This document shows, piece by piece, positions 47,986 through 59,530 of a stretch of DNA of 64,000 nt. Numbering within the stretch: the stretch's first letter is position 1; each line of letters begins with the position of its first letter. Made by a program: the position numbers and the translations under genes. This stretch comes from Echinarachnius parma (taxonomy: Eukaryota > Echinodermata > Echinoidea > Clypeasteroida > Echinarachniidae). The stretch covers positions 62,001-126,000 of the forward strand of contig JBAMJV010003084.1 in assembly GCA_037951105.1 (NCBI GenBank), written 5' to 3'. The notes below the pieces were generated by a model that did not search any database, was not told the DNA's origin, and was given only the letters and a program-made list of their open reading frames with translations.

Positions 47986-48367
47986 TTAAATGGATTAAAC
48001 TTTGTTGACATGTGCAAAAAGTGATGAATGGTTGATGCAATGTATATTGTTATCTCATATGTCCACAGGGTACTGTGTGAAAATTTCAAGTCAACTGGAC
48101 ATTGCATGGCCAAGTAATGATCGAAAATGCAAAGTGATAGTCACTAACTCACTGCACTCACTTTGTACACGGTAAGAAAAACTCCGGGGGAGTTTTTCTT
48201 ATCTGAAAACTTCGATTGTACATATCTTTGTAACGAAAGGAAAATTTGAAAAACCGAAACCTGTCCCATGATTTTTTTTGTTAATACGAATACAACAAGG
48301 TATGAGGGAACCGCTAGAATTAAATATTTTTTTTGAGGATTTGGACAATGTTACTAAGTCCCTTTAA
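47986..48367. mobile_element. MITE family T1, copy g
   Basis: TTAAATGGATTAAACTTTG at the left, ATGTTACTAAGTCCCTTTAA at the right. Head-to-head with copy h, sharing one TTAA at 48364-48367. Confidence 0.85.
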
Positions 48368-48744
48368 AGGGACTATTGTCCAATTCCTCAAAATTAAATT
48401 TTTATTCTACCGGTTCCCTCATACCTTGTTGTATTCGTATTAACAATAAAATCATGGGACAGGTTTCGGTTTTTCAAATTTCCCTTTCGTTACAAAGATA
48501 TGTACCATCGAAGTATTCAGATAATAAAAACTCCGTTGGAGTTTTGAAACCGTGTACAAAGTGAGTGCAGTGAGTTAGTGAATATCACTTTGCATTTTCG
48601 CTCATTACTTGGCCATGCAATGTCCATTTGACTTGAAATTTTCACACAATACCCTGTGGACATATGAGATAACAACAATATACATTGCATCAACCATTCA
48701 TCACTTTTTTTGCACATGTCAACAAAGTAACTAGATCCCTTTAA
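48364..48744. mobile_element. MITE family T1, copy h
   Basis: TTTAAAGGGACTATTGTCC at the left, AACTAGATCCCTTTAA at the right; inverted relative to copy g. Confidence 0.85.
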
Positions 48745-48779
48745 ATGTAATACAAGAATGACAATACATTTTTAAAAGT

Positions 48780-49540
48780 CAATGTTTTCTGACTGGCCGG
48801 AATCGAGGTGTCATTAACAAAGCATGGCTGGTAAAAGCATGAGCCCCCGTGACAAGTATTAAAAAAAAAAGTTCCATTAAAATAAATGTTGTACTTTTTA
48901 CGATTTCATTGGTAATTTCGAACCTTGTCTCTTGAATGTGACAATGCAATAAGATACTATTATTACTTTACAGGACAAGTCATTGTTTTCTCCCGGAAAG
49001 GATAACACTGGGCAAATATCACCGCAACAAAAAATGACCTTCAACTACGGCCATCGTGTGTTTTCCGTGACACTCAGAACACGAGGGATGGTCCCCGTCT
49101 CCTGCATTTCGTGATGTTGCTATGGTAACGATGACATGGGCCTTCGTTTATCTATTTGTCACTGTAATTACATGTATCGTTTGCTCTGGCTCGGGAACGT
49201 GTTGATTACGGTATTTTCTCTCATGTCTGGGATTTGTATAATTGCTACTTTTGGTTAACTGGTTAGTCAGAACAGATGTTTGGGAAATATGTCCCCATGG
49301 TAACATAGCAACATAAGCAACTAGCCTACATTGTATTATTTTACTTATCTAGTATAGTTGCGTCTACTTTACAGTCAGGTGTGTTATGTACACCTGAACA
49401 TCTGAACATGGGTCCATTACTCCATTCAAGTGCCTGGGAACGTTTCGGAGGTAAACATTACTTGTGAACAAAAGTTAATAATTCATATAAAACACCGATA
49501 CAGTCATGATATTTTATAATACAGCAGCACCTACAGGAAC
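48780..49540. other. intergenic sequence between the SLC10 genes
   Basis: Low repeat content. GTTGCTATGGTAAC at 49116-49129 fits the RFX X-box consensus; a related CCATGGTAACATAGCAAC follows at 49294-49311. Confidence 0.4.
49116..49129. promoter_or_regulatory. X-box-like RFX site
   Basis: GTTGCTATGGTAAC is an imperfect palindrome close to the RFX consensus. It lies about 5 kb upstream of SLC10-A and 1.2 kb past the end of SLC10-B. Binding is inference only. Confidence 0.3.
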
Positions 49541-49543
49541 ATG

Positions 49544-50072
49544 TTAAAGGGGTAGTTCAGTTTTGGTATATAGAGGGCGCTGCACGAAATATTTTTTGTG
49601 AGATAATGAAAAACTAAGTGTACAATTTGAAAAAGCATACAATTTTAATGACAGAATAGACTTCATTTGATCAAAATCAGTTCAGAAACGGCTAAAATAT
49701 CAATAAATATATCCGTTAGAAATACATCTGGGGCCCAGATTTATTCGATAATAAAACAAATAAATTAAAAAATGCTTACACTTTTTCATAAATTTTCAAA
49801 AGAGGTTTTTAAATAGTTGTTGATGATCTCTCTATTTAATCATTATTACAACAAAACATAACATGCATAATTTTGAAAGAACAATTGTTGAAACCAATGC
49901 TTTTTTAGGGAGCGTGTCGCGTTTTAATGGCTCTTTTTGAATGATAACAGGCATTTTACTTAATTTTCTATACATTTCGAGCATGGTGGAATTATAACTA
50001 TTAGTTTGAAATGTTATTTTGCAGGTTTTGGTTACTAAAGTTCAGCCTTACCAAAACTGTACTACCCCTTTA
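49544..50072. mobile_element. TTAA-flanked MITE, family T2, copy c
   Basis: TTAAAGGGGTAGTTCAGTTT at the left, AAAACTGTACTACCCCTTTAA at the right (21 with TTAA), so both ends are intact. Best T2 reference copy in the window. Confidence 0.85.
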
Positions 50073-50289
50073 ACTGCATGATTGCATATCGCAATACCCT
50101 CAAACCCTTTACGCAGAGTGATTATTACATTTGACGAATATGCCTATGTGTGCCCGATAAAATAAGCAACTGTCCGTGCATACAATATACACATTTTCAG
50201 CAAATTATAATATAATGTAAAACGAGACAAATTGACTTTAAAAGTGTAAATGATGCAAATATAACTGTACATTTGTGTTAGCATTACGG

Positions 50290-50805
50290 CTAGATTTTCT
50301 TGTATTGATTGCCTTCAAACGATTTAGACTCGGGGCCATTTCCAGACTTTTCTTTCGTTTTCTCGACTTTCATTTCGTAGTCGTCTTCGTTCTCAATCTC
50401 TCCGGCGTCATCGACCTTCAGTTCTTCCATGTCGATCGTATTTGTGTACCGGACGACGAGCTTGTAGACGCCAATAACTGCGAAGGAGTCGATGTAGATG
50501 AAACAGGCGTAGAGCGACGGGTAGAAGAGCATGTCGAGGAAGAGCGGCGAATCGGCGAAGGTGATGATGGTGAGCGTCATGGCGAGAGACACGTTCTGCG
50601 AGCCCGTCTCGAAGGCGATGGTGCGGCACTTCCGGTGCGGTTGACGGAGCAAGAATGCGAGGCCGTAACCCATCGAGTAGCCGAGCAGCGGGAGCGACGC
50701 GGCGCAGAACCACAGGTGCCAGCCGGCGAAGAGGAACGTCGGGTTGAGGCAGAATGTGAGGATGAAAGCAGCGAGGATACACGCAAATGATAAGATGATG
50801 CTCAG
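50290..50805 (-). CDS. SLC10 copy B, exon 4 (C-terminal)
   Basis: Acceptor ATACAG; 516 bases to TAG, phase 0. Codes LSIILSFACILAAF, RQPHRKCRTIAFETGSQN, VSLAMTLTIITF and a charged tail (KVEKTKEKSG). The GC content is higher than its surroundings. Confidence 0.92.
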   Translation of the reverse strand: MSIILSFACILAAFILTFCLNPTFLFAGWHLWFCAASLPLLGYSMGYGLAFLLRQPHRKCRTIAFETGSQNVSLAMTLTIITFADSPLFLDMLFYPSLYACFIYIDSFAVIGVYKLVVRYTNTIDMEELKVDDAGEIENEDDYEMKVEKTKEKSGNGPESKSFEGNQYKKI

Positions 50806-53800
50806 CTGTATATCAAGAACAGATGTATAACAATTTATCTATATTGCAATATTTCTAACATAATACATAACAAAAAAACAAAACAAATTCTACAACACAC
50901 AAGTCTATGGATGTGATTTAAATCAGTGATTTAAAAAAAAATCGAGGCGATTTAAATCGCGATTTAAATCAAAGCGATTTAAATCGCGCCAACCCTGATG
51001 TTCAGTATGATAATGAATGTCTTGTCTATGTGATAACCCGCCGTTGAGGGCCCTGACACATTAACATTCACAAATAATTGTACGAGTGATCGCACTTAAC
51101 CGTATGTATTATACGATTAAAGATATACTTGTGTATTGGTATTTTCTGAATTGTCTTTCGTTAGTGTTTCGTATTTTTGTTTTTTTAACGGGGCCCGGAA
51201 AGATACTCGGGTTGGGGAATATTAATATGGAGAATTATTGTTGAAGGATGTGAACAAAATAATGAAAGCCATAAAGGAGGGAGAGCTCAAATCAAGTCTT
51301 CCATGAGTTAATGATTTAATTTTCTCTTTAATCATTAATGTTCACATCTTACTAATGTTTGCAAAACTCAGAAATATGATTCCCTTTTACTTCATTTCAT
51401 TCATTATTTATTTCGTTAGTTGAAAATGAAAGGAAACAAGCAGTCACATTCTCAAAAGATATTTTTGTGCGAGAACACAATGAACAACTGAGTATGTAAG
51501 GCGTGAACACAATGGACAACGCGTCTTCCTACAAAACCTGGAGGGAAGGGACCTCTGACATGATTTATAAAGATCCCCAATTCTCCATGACCACTGAAGC
51601 AAATCGAATAGGGTTTTCTGCAAGATGTAGGTAACGAGTTATAGTTTCATACCCTGAAATATCATTCTGATTGATCTACTATCTTTAAAGTTATCGTTGC
51701 AGAAAGTCCCGTTGTAATTAATTTTGGGACATACGGTATATAGTGTCTCTTTTATATAGACTCGCATAGACATACTTAAATTTGTTCTTCATCATTCTAA
51801 CCTTCGTGACGTATTTCATCCAGTCTTTCTTCCACCATCTGAGGAAGACGCCGAAGCCGACAGGAATAATGATGCTAACTAGGGTGGTGACGATGTTGAC
51901 GTACGGGATGATGGCTTTCTCGTCGGTCCACACTCTGGTGTAAATGAAGAGGTTGAGTGGCATCATCCCTATGGCAACGGCCGTGGAGACGGTTGTCATG
52001 CAAACACTTAAAAAGAAAAAGACAGACAACGATACAACTATATAGGGAAAGGGAGAATATGCTAATAAATATATTAAGTAAGCGTTCCACATTAAACTAT
52101 CGACTCAATTCAAAATCCTTACTCATTAAATCATAATTATACGTTTGAATTTTATATCAGATCATAATATGCACACTTTTCTTTTCTTGTTTTGCGCGCA
52201 CATACTTTTTTGTCAATTTAATAAAGCGCCATCTAAAGTAAAAAGTAGTATTTAAATAATACTTCACTAATTACTATGTCAGCAATCAGCATAGTCATTG
52301 ACAGTTTGGAAATATAGCTATAATTCGTTTAGTATTACCATGATTACGATTGATAGTATTGTGGACATAATTATTCTATTATCATTTCACCAGTTCCAAT
52401 CCAAAATCATTCTCAAATTGACAAATATGGCGGGGGAAATCGTTCTGCAACACATATAATTATAGCGCTTTATACTGATGTTTCTAAGCGCATTTCAAAC
52501 TGAAAATAATACAACTAATACGGTGTGCGCCTGGGAAAAAATAAAAAATAAAATACCACTATACCAATATTCAAAGTATTAACGCTATATTTGTGAATGT
52601 GCATAACTTACCTCAGACAGACATCGCCGTTGGTCCAGTAGCAGAAGATATTCGACAGAGTTCCTCCAGGACAACACGCCAGGATGAGGACGGAAAGAGC
52701 TCCCGCTGGCTCTAGGGAAAAGGGCCAGGGAAAGACAGAAGCCGATGAGAGGCATCAAGATGAACTGGCAGAGCATGCCCACGAAGAATCCTGCCGGGTG
52801 GCGGAACTAAACGGAAAATGTTCAGAGATTCAGAAACATAAGTTCAGGATGAGGATGGACAGAGCTCCCGCTGGCTCCAGGGAGAAGGCCAGCGAAAGAC
52901 AGAAGCCGATGAGAGGCATCAAGATGAACTTACAGAGCATACCCACGAAGAATCCTGCCGGGTGGCGGAACTAAACGGAAAATATTCAGAGATTCAGAAA
53001 TAAATGATTAAAGACATTTCAAACATTTAAGGTTTTGGGGGTTAGTCCAGGAGTAGGACGGGCAGAGCTCATGCAGGGCTGCAATTTGGAAGATTACCAT
53101 ATTTGGGTGCAAGGCACCCGATATTCGGGCAAAAGCATGTCAAATTCGGGCAAAAATTATGTTATATTCGGGCAAACAATGGGGAAGATGGTATTCGGGT
53201 AAAAGTACCTCAGCCCCCTCACACTGTTAAAACGATGTGTAAAAGTGGTTGTTAAATCTTTTCATACAACTTAAGATGTAGCATGATAAGTTGAATAAAG
53301 AAGGGTTGCGTGAAGCGGCCATTGTTCAAGCGTTGATGAAACTTGTTAAATCACGTGACAGTTTCGACCGCAAAATCACCGCGTCAAAACCCCTTTTGTC
53401 CCATTGCAAACCAAGCGAACCGAGATAGCGCTGTCGATAGAGAGTGAGGCTTATAACCCAAAGACCCCCGGTTCGAATCCTTACCCTTGCCGCTTTTACA
53501 TCTTGTTTTGTATTTGCTATTTCAACAACGGGATTGTTGAAATTGATTCTAAACAACAGTTGTAGAACAAATTAAAATAACAGTTGTGTAAACTTTAAAC
53601 AATAGGGTTGTTGAATGTTGTCAACAACAGTTGGATGGTTCATATGTCAAACAGCGGTTGTTGAAAATGTCAACAAGTTGTTGAATTTGTTTACACAACG
53701 TTTTAACAGTGTGGAAATACATATGCCCCTATACCCCTATGCCCATGAGATATCTGATCCTCGGTACTTTGTGTTCATTTATAATGATATTCCATGGACA

Positions 53801-54197
53801 TGATGGATGGGAGTTTGCAGAATAATATTGCTAAAGTAAAAAATACAAATAAATAAAATAAACTCGACAACCAATATTTTACACAATGCAGTCGTTTATA
53901 AGGAGACGAACATTACCGTATACGAAATTAGAGGAATTTAAATCTTACGGTTTCTTTGAAATCCTTGAAGTCGATCGTCGATCCCATCGACACCATGAGA
54001 AAGACGAGGATAATGATGTTGATGATCTTCATCGACATCTTGAAGGCAGCTTGTTTGCCATCCACGACAACCGGTATGTCTACCGTGGTCGTGTCGTTCG
54101 ATGTCCAGTTCATCAACGTGGTCATCATCGACGTTTCCATAGTAAACATCTCAGGTACTGTTGCCGCCATTGAGTTGTTGTTATCATGGTTATCCAT
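50290..54197 (-). CDS. SLC10-type transporter, copy B (exon 2 frame disturbed)
   Basis: Four exons: 54197-53949, 52806-52612, 52006-51802 and 50805-50290 (stop TAG). Phases 0, 2, 0 and the exon 3 length are identical to copy A. Without one extra base in exon 2 the product would be about 387 residues. The N-terminus has N-N-S, N-W-T and N-D-T sequons; TM1 is IINIIILVFLMVSMGSTIDF. Family motifs are kept better than in copy A: ACCPGGTLSN, YWTNGDVCLS, AIGMMPLNLFIY and ETGSQN. The predicted role is sodium-coupled organic anion uptake at the cell membrane. Exon 2 has one extra base in the LALF-EPAG region and a partial duplicate 164 bases upstream, so this may be a new pseudogene, an allele, or an assembly error. 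Confidence 0.88.
50925..50996. repeat. GATTTAAATCGCGATTTAAATC palindrome cluster
   Basis: GATTTAAATC repeated about five times with CGC between; the cluster is nested-palindromic. In intron 3 of SLC10-B. Confidence 0.85.
51000..51795. other. intron 3 of SLC10 copy B, no recognised feature
   Basis: AT-rich, no exon, no clear element ends. Confidence 0.4.
51802..52006 (-). CDS. SLC10 copy B, exon 3
   Basis: Acceptor TTTAAG after a T-rich tract, donor GTTAGA, 205 bases, phase 2 to 0. Codes VCMTTVSTAVAIGMMPLNLF through FLRWWKKDWMKYVTK. Confidence 0.92.
52612..52806 (-). CDS. SLC10 copy B, exon 2 (one base too long)
   Basis: Acceptor GTTTAG, donor GTAAGT. 195 bases, where copy A has 194. The first half reads FRHPAGFFVGMLCQFILMP, the second EPAGALSVLILACCPGGTLS then NIFCYWTNGDVCL in a frame shifted by one; the extra base lies within GGCCCTTTTCCCTAGAG. 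The upstream partial duplicate lacks this extra base. Confidence 0.8.
52848..52970 (-). pseudogene. partial upstream duplicate of SLC10-B exon 2
   Basis: Starts with the same GTTTAG acceptor and FRHPAGFFVGMLC, continues in one frame to EPAGALSILIL, then breaks off without a splice donor. Offset from the full exon: 164 bases, including shared intron (CAGAGATTCAGAAA). Confidence 0.85.
53085..53215. mobile_element. fragment of the ATTCGGGCAAA element
   Basis: GGCTGCAATTTGGAAGA, four ATTCGGG-CAAA units, then CTCAGCCCCCTC, in the order seen at 11650-12060. Confidence 0.65.
53220..53713. mobile_element. TIR element enclosing a tRNA-like block
   Basis: Ends CACACTGTTAAAACG and CGTTTTAACAGTGTG, with TGTGTAAA / TTTACACA next to them. 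Inside are a tRNA-like stretch (about 53420-53495, B-box GGTTCGAATCC) and many CAACAAC/GTTGTTG phrases. In intron 1 of SLC10-B. Confidence 0.7.
53949..54197 (-). CDS. SLC10 copy B, exon 1
   Basis: ATG at 54197 with a purine at -3; 249 bases; donor GTAAGA, phase 0. Codes a Met/Thr-rich outer N-terminus with three sequons, then TM1 and DFKDFKET. Confidence 0.9.
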
Positions 54198-54259
54198 CGC
54201 TGTATGCGACTATACGGCCAATGTATTCCCTGAACTGGGGGATGAAGATTAATATTTCG

Positions 54260-55925
54260 TTTGAAGAAAATAAGTATATAAGCCCTGAATTTAAACCACT
54301 CAAAAAAAAAGAATCAAAGAACTATAATCGTATTAGATCATGCACAGATAAATCCACATCCAAATTGAAGACATCGTACAAACAGAAGCTAGACTGGTGA
54401 ATTGATGTGTTAGCTCTCCAAGTCAACACACTCAATAGTGAACAAATACATACTTAACTTTATTTACTATGTTTATTATGTTGATCAGATAGTAAAATTC
54501 CGAGTATTTACAAAAGCGATATCTTGAATGAAACAAACCACGGAATGGTTTCAAATACACGTCCAAATAACAGGATGATATACCTGACACAGATTTGAAC
54601 ATTTCCGCAGTAATGATTATAACTTGCGTATCCCCAAACAAATTTATTTCAAACAATTGTGTTTTAGACATACCATCAGAATGAGCCAATTTCCTTCCAG
54701 GGGCGTATCAAGTGCTAAACCGAACGGGGCACGAGGGGAGGAGCGGAGGGGTAATATTCAACACCCACAGGGGCGGACCGCAGTGTGAGCCACACATGAA
54801 TAATGGCGTTATATTTATGCAATTATGATCCTTTCAACAGGTGTATGGGGTTAACTAATGGGGAAGCAGGAACTTCGCTGAGGGGCAAGGTTGGGGTTAG
54901 CGGCTGGGGGGAACTTTGTTTAGCTACCCCACTGTTTGCGCAACGAATGCACGGTTCCAAAATGGCATAGATCAGACTGGTCTCTGGAGCGGAATAAATT
55001 GGCAATTTATGAACGCCACATGCTTTGAAATCTCGACCTTAGGTCATGATTTGGACATCTTGGGACAGGAATAAATATTTTCCTTTTTTTATGTTGTCCA
55101 TATTTGGCTGTTTATTTGAATTGTGTAAACAGGTTGATTCGATCATTTTTTAAAGCAGCCAAACGCAACAAATTCCTCGATATGTAGAAACAATATATTT
55201 ACGAAATCCGTTGCACTTCAATTATTATTATTATTATATAAAAGTATGTTTTATTCGAATGTACTAACAGTCAACTAGTCTGTTTTGGGTCCGCAGACAA
55301 TGTTACTAGTTACACGAAATTTACTTTTTGCCAGTAGGGTAACCAGGAACACATTAGTCATTACAATATAATGACTTTTATCCATATTATAATCCATTCC
55401 TGTACTGCAGACCCCCTTTATTATTTAATTGCTTAATTAATAACTATGAGTACGATATATAGTGTGATAATATATCCCTATTGTTATTTGGGGGCGGCAT
55501 AAATAAATACAGCTACATTTTAACATGTTTCTTTTCGGGGCTTTGGTCCCCTTTAAATGGAGTTACGAGTGCAGCTGTGTATGATTATTCAAAGTCAAAA
55601 TCAGAGGTCTGAAATTGACAATGCGAATATGTTTGATACATATCGAATATAAAGTGTACTGACGTAAATATTATTAACCATCAGTACATTAAACTTTGAA
55701 GTTAAGCTGAAATGTCAAGGTGGTTCATACGTATGGGACCATTCATTGACCGCCCTCGTAAACCAAGATATAAATATGAATATATGATAACGAAATTATG
55801 GACTATAGTCCAAACATATTGAACACAAAGAGAATATTGTGATAATGCAAACATTAAAAAAAATTTGCACAACATCACAAGTGGTATTTTATAGAGGTAT
55901 ACACGTTGTATTACAATCTAATAAT
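54260..55925. other. 5' flank of SLC10 copy B and beyond, no recognised gene
   Basis: AT-rich. CCAGGGGCGTATCAAGTGC at 54698-54716 resembles a GGCGTAG element end. No promoter motif I can defend. Confidence 0.35.
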
Positions 55926-55929
55926 ATGA

Positions 55930-56165
55930 ACCCTCGCATATATCCCCAAGTTGATTTCTATACTCTGGTTTATGTCAGGTTTATACTAGCTTCTGACCCC
56001 CGAGCATTGAAAACCAAGGGGTTTCAGGGACGAACGTCACACTTTGGTTTTCTATAGCTCAGTCGTTGGACCTCCGGTCTAGCAAGCCGGAGGTCTCGGG
56101 TTCGAATCCCGGAGGAATCTAATTGTCTTTGCCCCTTTTCATTTATTATATATTTCTGGTCAGTT
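55930..56165 (+). mobile_element. tRNA-Ala-headed SINE, copy 3
   Basis: CCTCGCATATATCCCCAAG, GGGGTTTCAGGGACGAAC, a tRNA-like head (56045-56119; loop CTAGCAA, anticodon AGC; B-box GGTTCGAATCC) and the TTGTCTTTGCCCC tail, in the same order as 6110-6335. The head folds best of the three copies. Confidence 0.75.
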
Positions 56166-56629
56166 TCCTTACTCTGTTAAAAAAAATAACTAAAAATAAT
56201 AATAGTGTATCTCGATCAGTTTGTAGAACATAATGAATGTTTACAATATACTGTATTACGACCGTTACTTATTGTCCCTGTTTGAAATTTGACAAAATTT
56301 AATATCTGCAATAAACATAAAGGCAGGATAATTGTATTTTTGTCAATAGCAGTAAAACACCCGTCAAATAAATAAAGGAACGAAACGATGGAAGTTGATC
56401 TGCACTGTAATATGACCCGTTTCGTCTATACAATATGTATATAGTTGGATGTATACCTTGGATGTAGGCTTATACAGTTATACAAACTTATTTGCCCCTT
56501 ATACAAAATTTAAAAAGAATTCGCCACATTGTGATATACATGTAATTCCTACAGCCTGGTTATAGATCTAATTAAGGACTTATTTTCGTGATATGGTAGT
56601 GGAATACAATGATGACAGATAGTTAAAGT

Positions 56630-56925
56630 TAAAGACCTTCCCGTGGCAATTTGGCACATAAGGCCGTGTCTATCTCCGATACATTAGTCCTAGGCCACAC
56701 GTCTACAATACGTAGTGAAAGCTACAGAAGGGGGCTAGTCCTCTGGTAACTCAGTTTGTTTAACTTTCCCTTCTCCATTCTATAAATGCCGAGCGCCTGG
56801 CAAGAAGGCAGAAGGTACCATGCATTTTAAACATCTTTGGTATGACCCGGACAGGGTTCGAACCCGGGCCTCCCGTGCATAAAGCAGACACTCTATACCG
56901 CTAGGCCACCATGCTCGGTCCGGCC
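56630..56925 (-). mobile_element. tRNA-derived SINE, family S3, copy 2
   Basis: Minus strand head: CATGGTGGCCTAGCGGTAT (A-box region), GGGTTCGAACCC (B-box); the body shares TGCCAGGCGCTCGGCATT with 39440-39662. Confidence 0.65.
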
Positions 56926-57649
56926 ATGATGACAGAATGAGTTAAAATAGTAATGTAAAAGAGGCACCATTAATGAATGTGTACGTATTTTGTAATCTAT
57001 CATTATTGTGACCGGCTATAGCAAAACCCTGCACTTGTCGTTAATTCATGTTTTGAAGAAATGGGCATTTTTTAAGTTCACATTATGTGTGTAAAAGACT
57101 TGTGATTGTAAAATTGAAACAATCATATCTTCGCTAATTATTGACCAATTTGTTAGAACAAAGCATCAAATGAAAGCTTGCGATGGAGCCTTTATAATGG
57201 TATGATAATCTAAATATCTATGTTTACCGACAAGCGCAGGGTTTTGCTATAGCCGGTCACCCAAAATTACAAAATTGCTCCCCCCTACATCATCGATCAT
57301 ACTATACAATGGACGGTCAATCATGATTTACATTAACACGACACACCACACAAATAATATTTTCAATCTTACCCAATTGACTCGAATTACCGCCCGTACA
57401 TCCACGGCTGATAATTGTATCGTATAGTGTGCAGTATAGTCCAACAAACAAAAATAAACACCCCATTATTAAATGCAGTTACATACCGTACCTGTTCACT
57501 ATCTTATAAACTAATTAAACCTTTGATATCGGAAGTGACACAATCATTAATCCTTGAACTACAAAACTGTACTTATCCGACCAATAGGCGTACATGTTTG
57601 TATAATTATACAAACCACAGACGTACCCAATTTTTCGCACGCGAGGGCG

Positions 57650-57775
57650 AGGAGTGAAGTTATAGGGGCTGCAGCCCCTAAAATATTATATATAATTATG
57701 TATTTGGGCAAAAAGCGAAATTGGCTCATTATAGGGCAAAGTCAGCCAATTTCCGGGCAAAAATAAGCTTATAAT
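57650..57775. mobile_element. fragment of the ATTCGGGCAAA element
   Basis: GGGGCTGCAGCCCC, then TATTTGGGCAAAA and CCGGGCAAAAAT units. Confidence 0.45.
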
Positions 57776-57964
57776 TATTTGCATGGAAAAGTTAAATCGA
57801 ATACAAATCAGCTTATTTTGGAAAATACTCTGTACGCCCCCTGGAAATGTTTTGCCTGTATAAAAAGCCCTTTCCGTGCCTATGTTGACACATGTTTAAA
57901 ACATACTGTTAGTACGTGTTTCCTTTCATTGTTAATTAGCATAACATTCGCGTATGAATATAGG

Positions 57965-58586
57965 GTTAAATGGATAGAGTGCAGTTTTGGTCAAACTGAA
58001 TTTTAGTAACCAAAACCTGCACCATTACCTTACAAACTAATGGGTATAACTCCACCATGCTCGAAAGGTATACAAACTTACAAGATACTAAGTAAAAAGT
58101 CTGTTATCATTTAAAAAGAGCCGTTAAAACTCAAAAGGGCGCATCTAAAAACTCATTGATTTCAACCATTTTTAATAAGAGTTATGTTTTGTTAAAATAG
58201 TTTGTTGATTTTCTTGTATTTTATGTATTTTGATATTTAGTTGAAATAAAATGATATAAAAATAAAATTAAATAATGATAACATAGAGAGATCATCAACA
58301 ACTATTTAAAAACATCTTTTGCAACTTTTGAAAAATGTACGCATTTTTTTTTTAACGGCTGGTTCAAAATTATTGAACTATTGTGGGGCCCCACAATAAT
58401 TACAAAAATACAAATCGTTATATTTAGGGATATTTCATTCGTCTCTGAACCGATTTTGATAAAATAAAGTTTATTCTGTCATTAAAATTGTATGCTCTTT
58501 CAAATTTGACACTCACTTTTTCATTTCCACACAAACAAATTATTTTGTGCAGCGCCCTCTATACCAAAACTCAATTATCATTTTAA
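57965..58586. mobile_element. MITE family T2, copy d with an inner insertion
   Basis: TTAAATGGATAGAGTGCAG at the left, CCAAAACTCAATTATCATTTTAA at the right in decayed form. About 90 extra bases near 58195-58280 (TATTTTGATATTTAGTTGAA) resemble 8070-8110. Confidence 0.7.
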
Positions 58587-58999
58587 CCATTATGGCAGGG
58601 GAAATAGAATGGAATTAAATGCAGGAGAAATATATTTAAGCCAGATACAATCTGTGTAATAGTATGTATTTCCTCTGCAGATGAATTTGCCCCACTAGAA
58701 TAGGACGACACTATTATACACTATTTTTTACGAGCTACAAACAGTTGATCATTGAACCTAATTCAGTTATTATCATTGTTTATCTATTTATACTGTTGAT
58801 TTAGGTGATAACAGTTCAGATTATATTCTGCCTATATTGTATACTCCATGTGATTGTGATGCGTAAATCTGAATGAAGACTGAAGTGAGACAATATAATG
58901 AACGAGGACATATCATTTACTTTAAAGGGAAATTTTCCCATCATCTATTTACCTTTAATAAATTTCTCTACACATTAAAACATAATTTCATGCAAATAT

Positions 59000-59460
59000 G
59001 TCCAGTGTTTGCCTTCTGAACAAAGGAGAGGCATCATTCAATGTCAATCGCTGTATGGGCCATTCCCATTCATCGTGTATAGCATGAAGACTGCCATTAT
59101 ATTGTTTGAAACCCGGATTTTGAATTGTTCGCGCCGAAATGCTACGTCAAACCCGAACAAACAAGCTCCGCCTCTCGCAGCTCGCGGGGTTTGTGCACAA
59201 ACACAATGCAAAACGTGAGCCAACAAAAAGAGTAGTTCGGGTTTGACGTCACATTTTAGAGCGATCCGAGTTTCATAAACATCAATGGCAGCCTCCTTGG
59301 TGTTCGCGATGAATGGGATTATCCCGTACAGCGAGTGACTTTGAATGAAGCTCATCCCTTGCTCAAAAGGCCAATGTTGGTCGTATTTGCATGAAATTGT
59401 GTTTTAATGTTTAGAGAACATAATCGGGGAAAATGTCCCTTTAATGACAAAAACAATGTG
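59000..59460. mobile_element. probable inverted-repeat element
   Basis: The left part (CAATCGCTGTATGGGCCATTCCCATT...GTCAAACCCGAAC...) and the right part (GTTCGGGTTTGAC...GAATGGGATTATCCCGTACAGCGAGTGACTTTGA) pair around 59185. Ends with AATGTCCCTTTAA; the left border is near 58922 (CTTTAAAGGGAAA), which suggests another TTAA-type element. Confidence 0.55.
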
Positions 59461-59530
59461 ATCTAAGAGAATTATTCCTCTGATAATCACAAGGGTTCCG
59501 AATTGCTAAAATCCAAAAGCTTCCGGGGCT

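Noticed and set aside
50275-50790. 171-codon plus-strand open frame
   Set aside because: Antisense of the GC-rich last exon of SLC10 copy B; no family resemblance.
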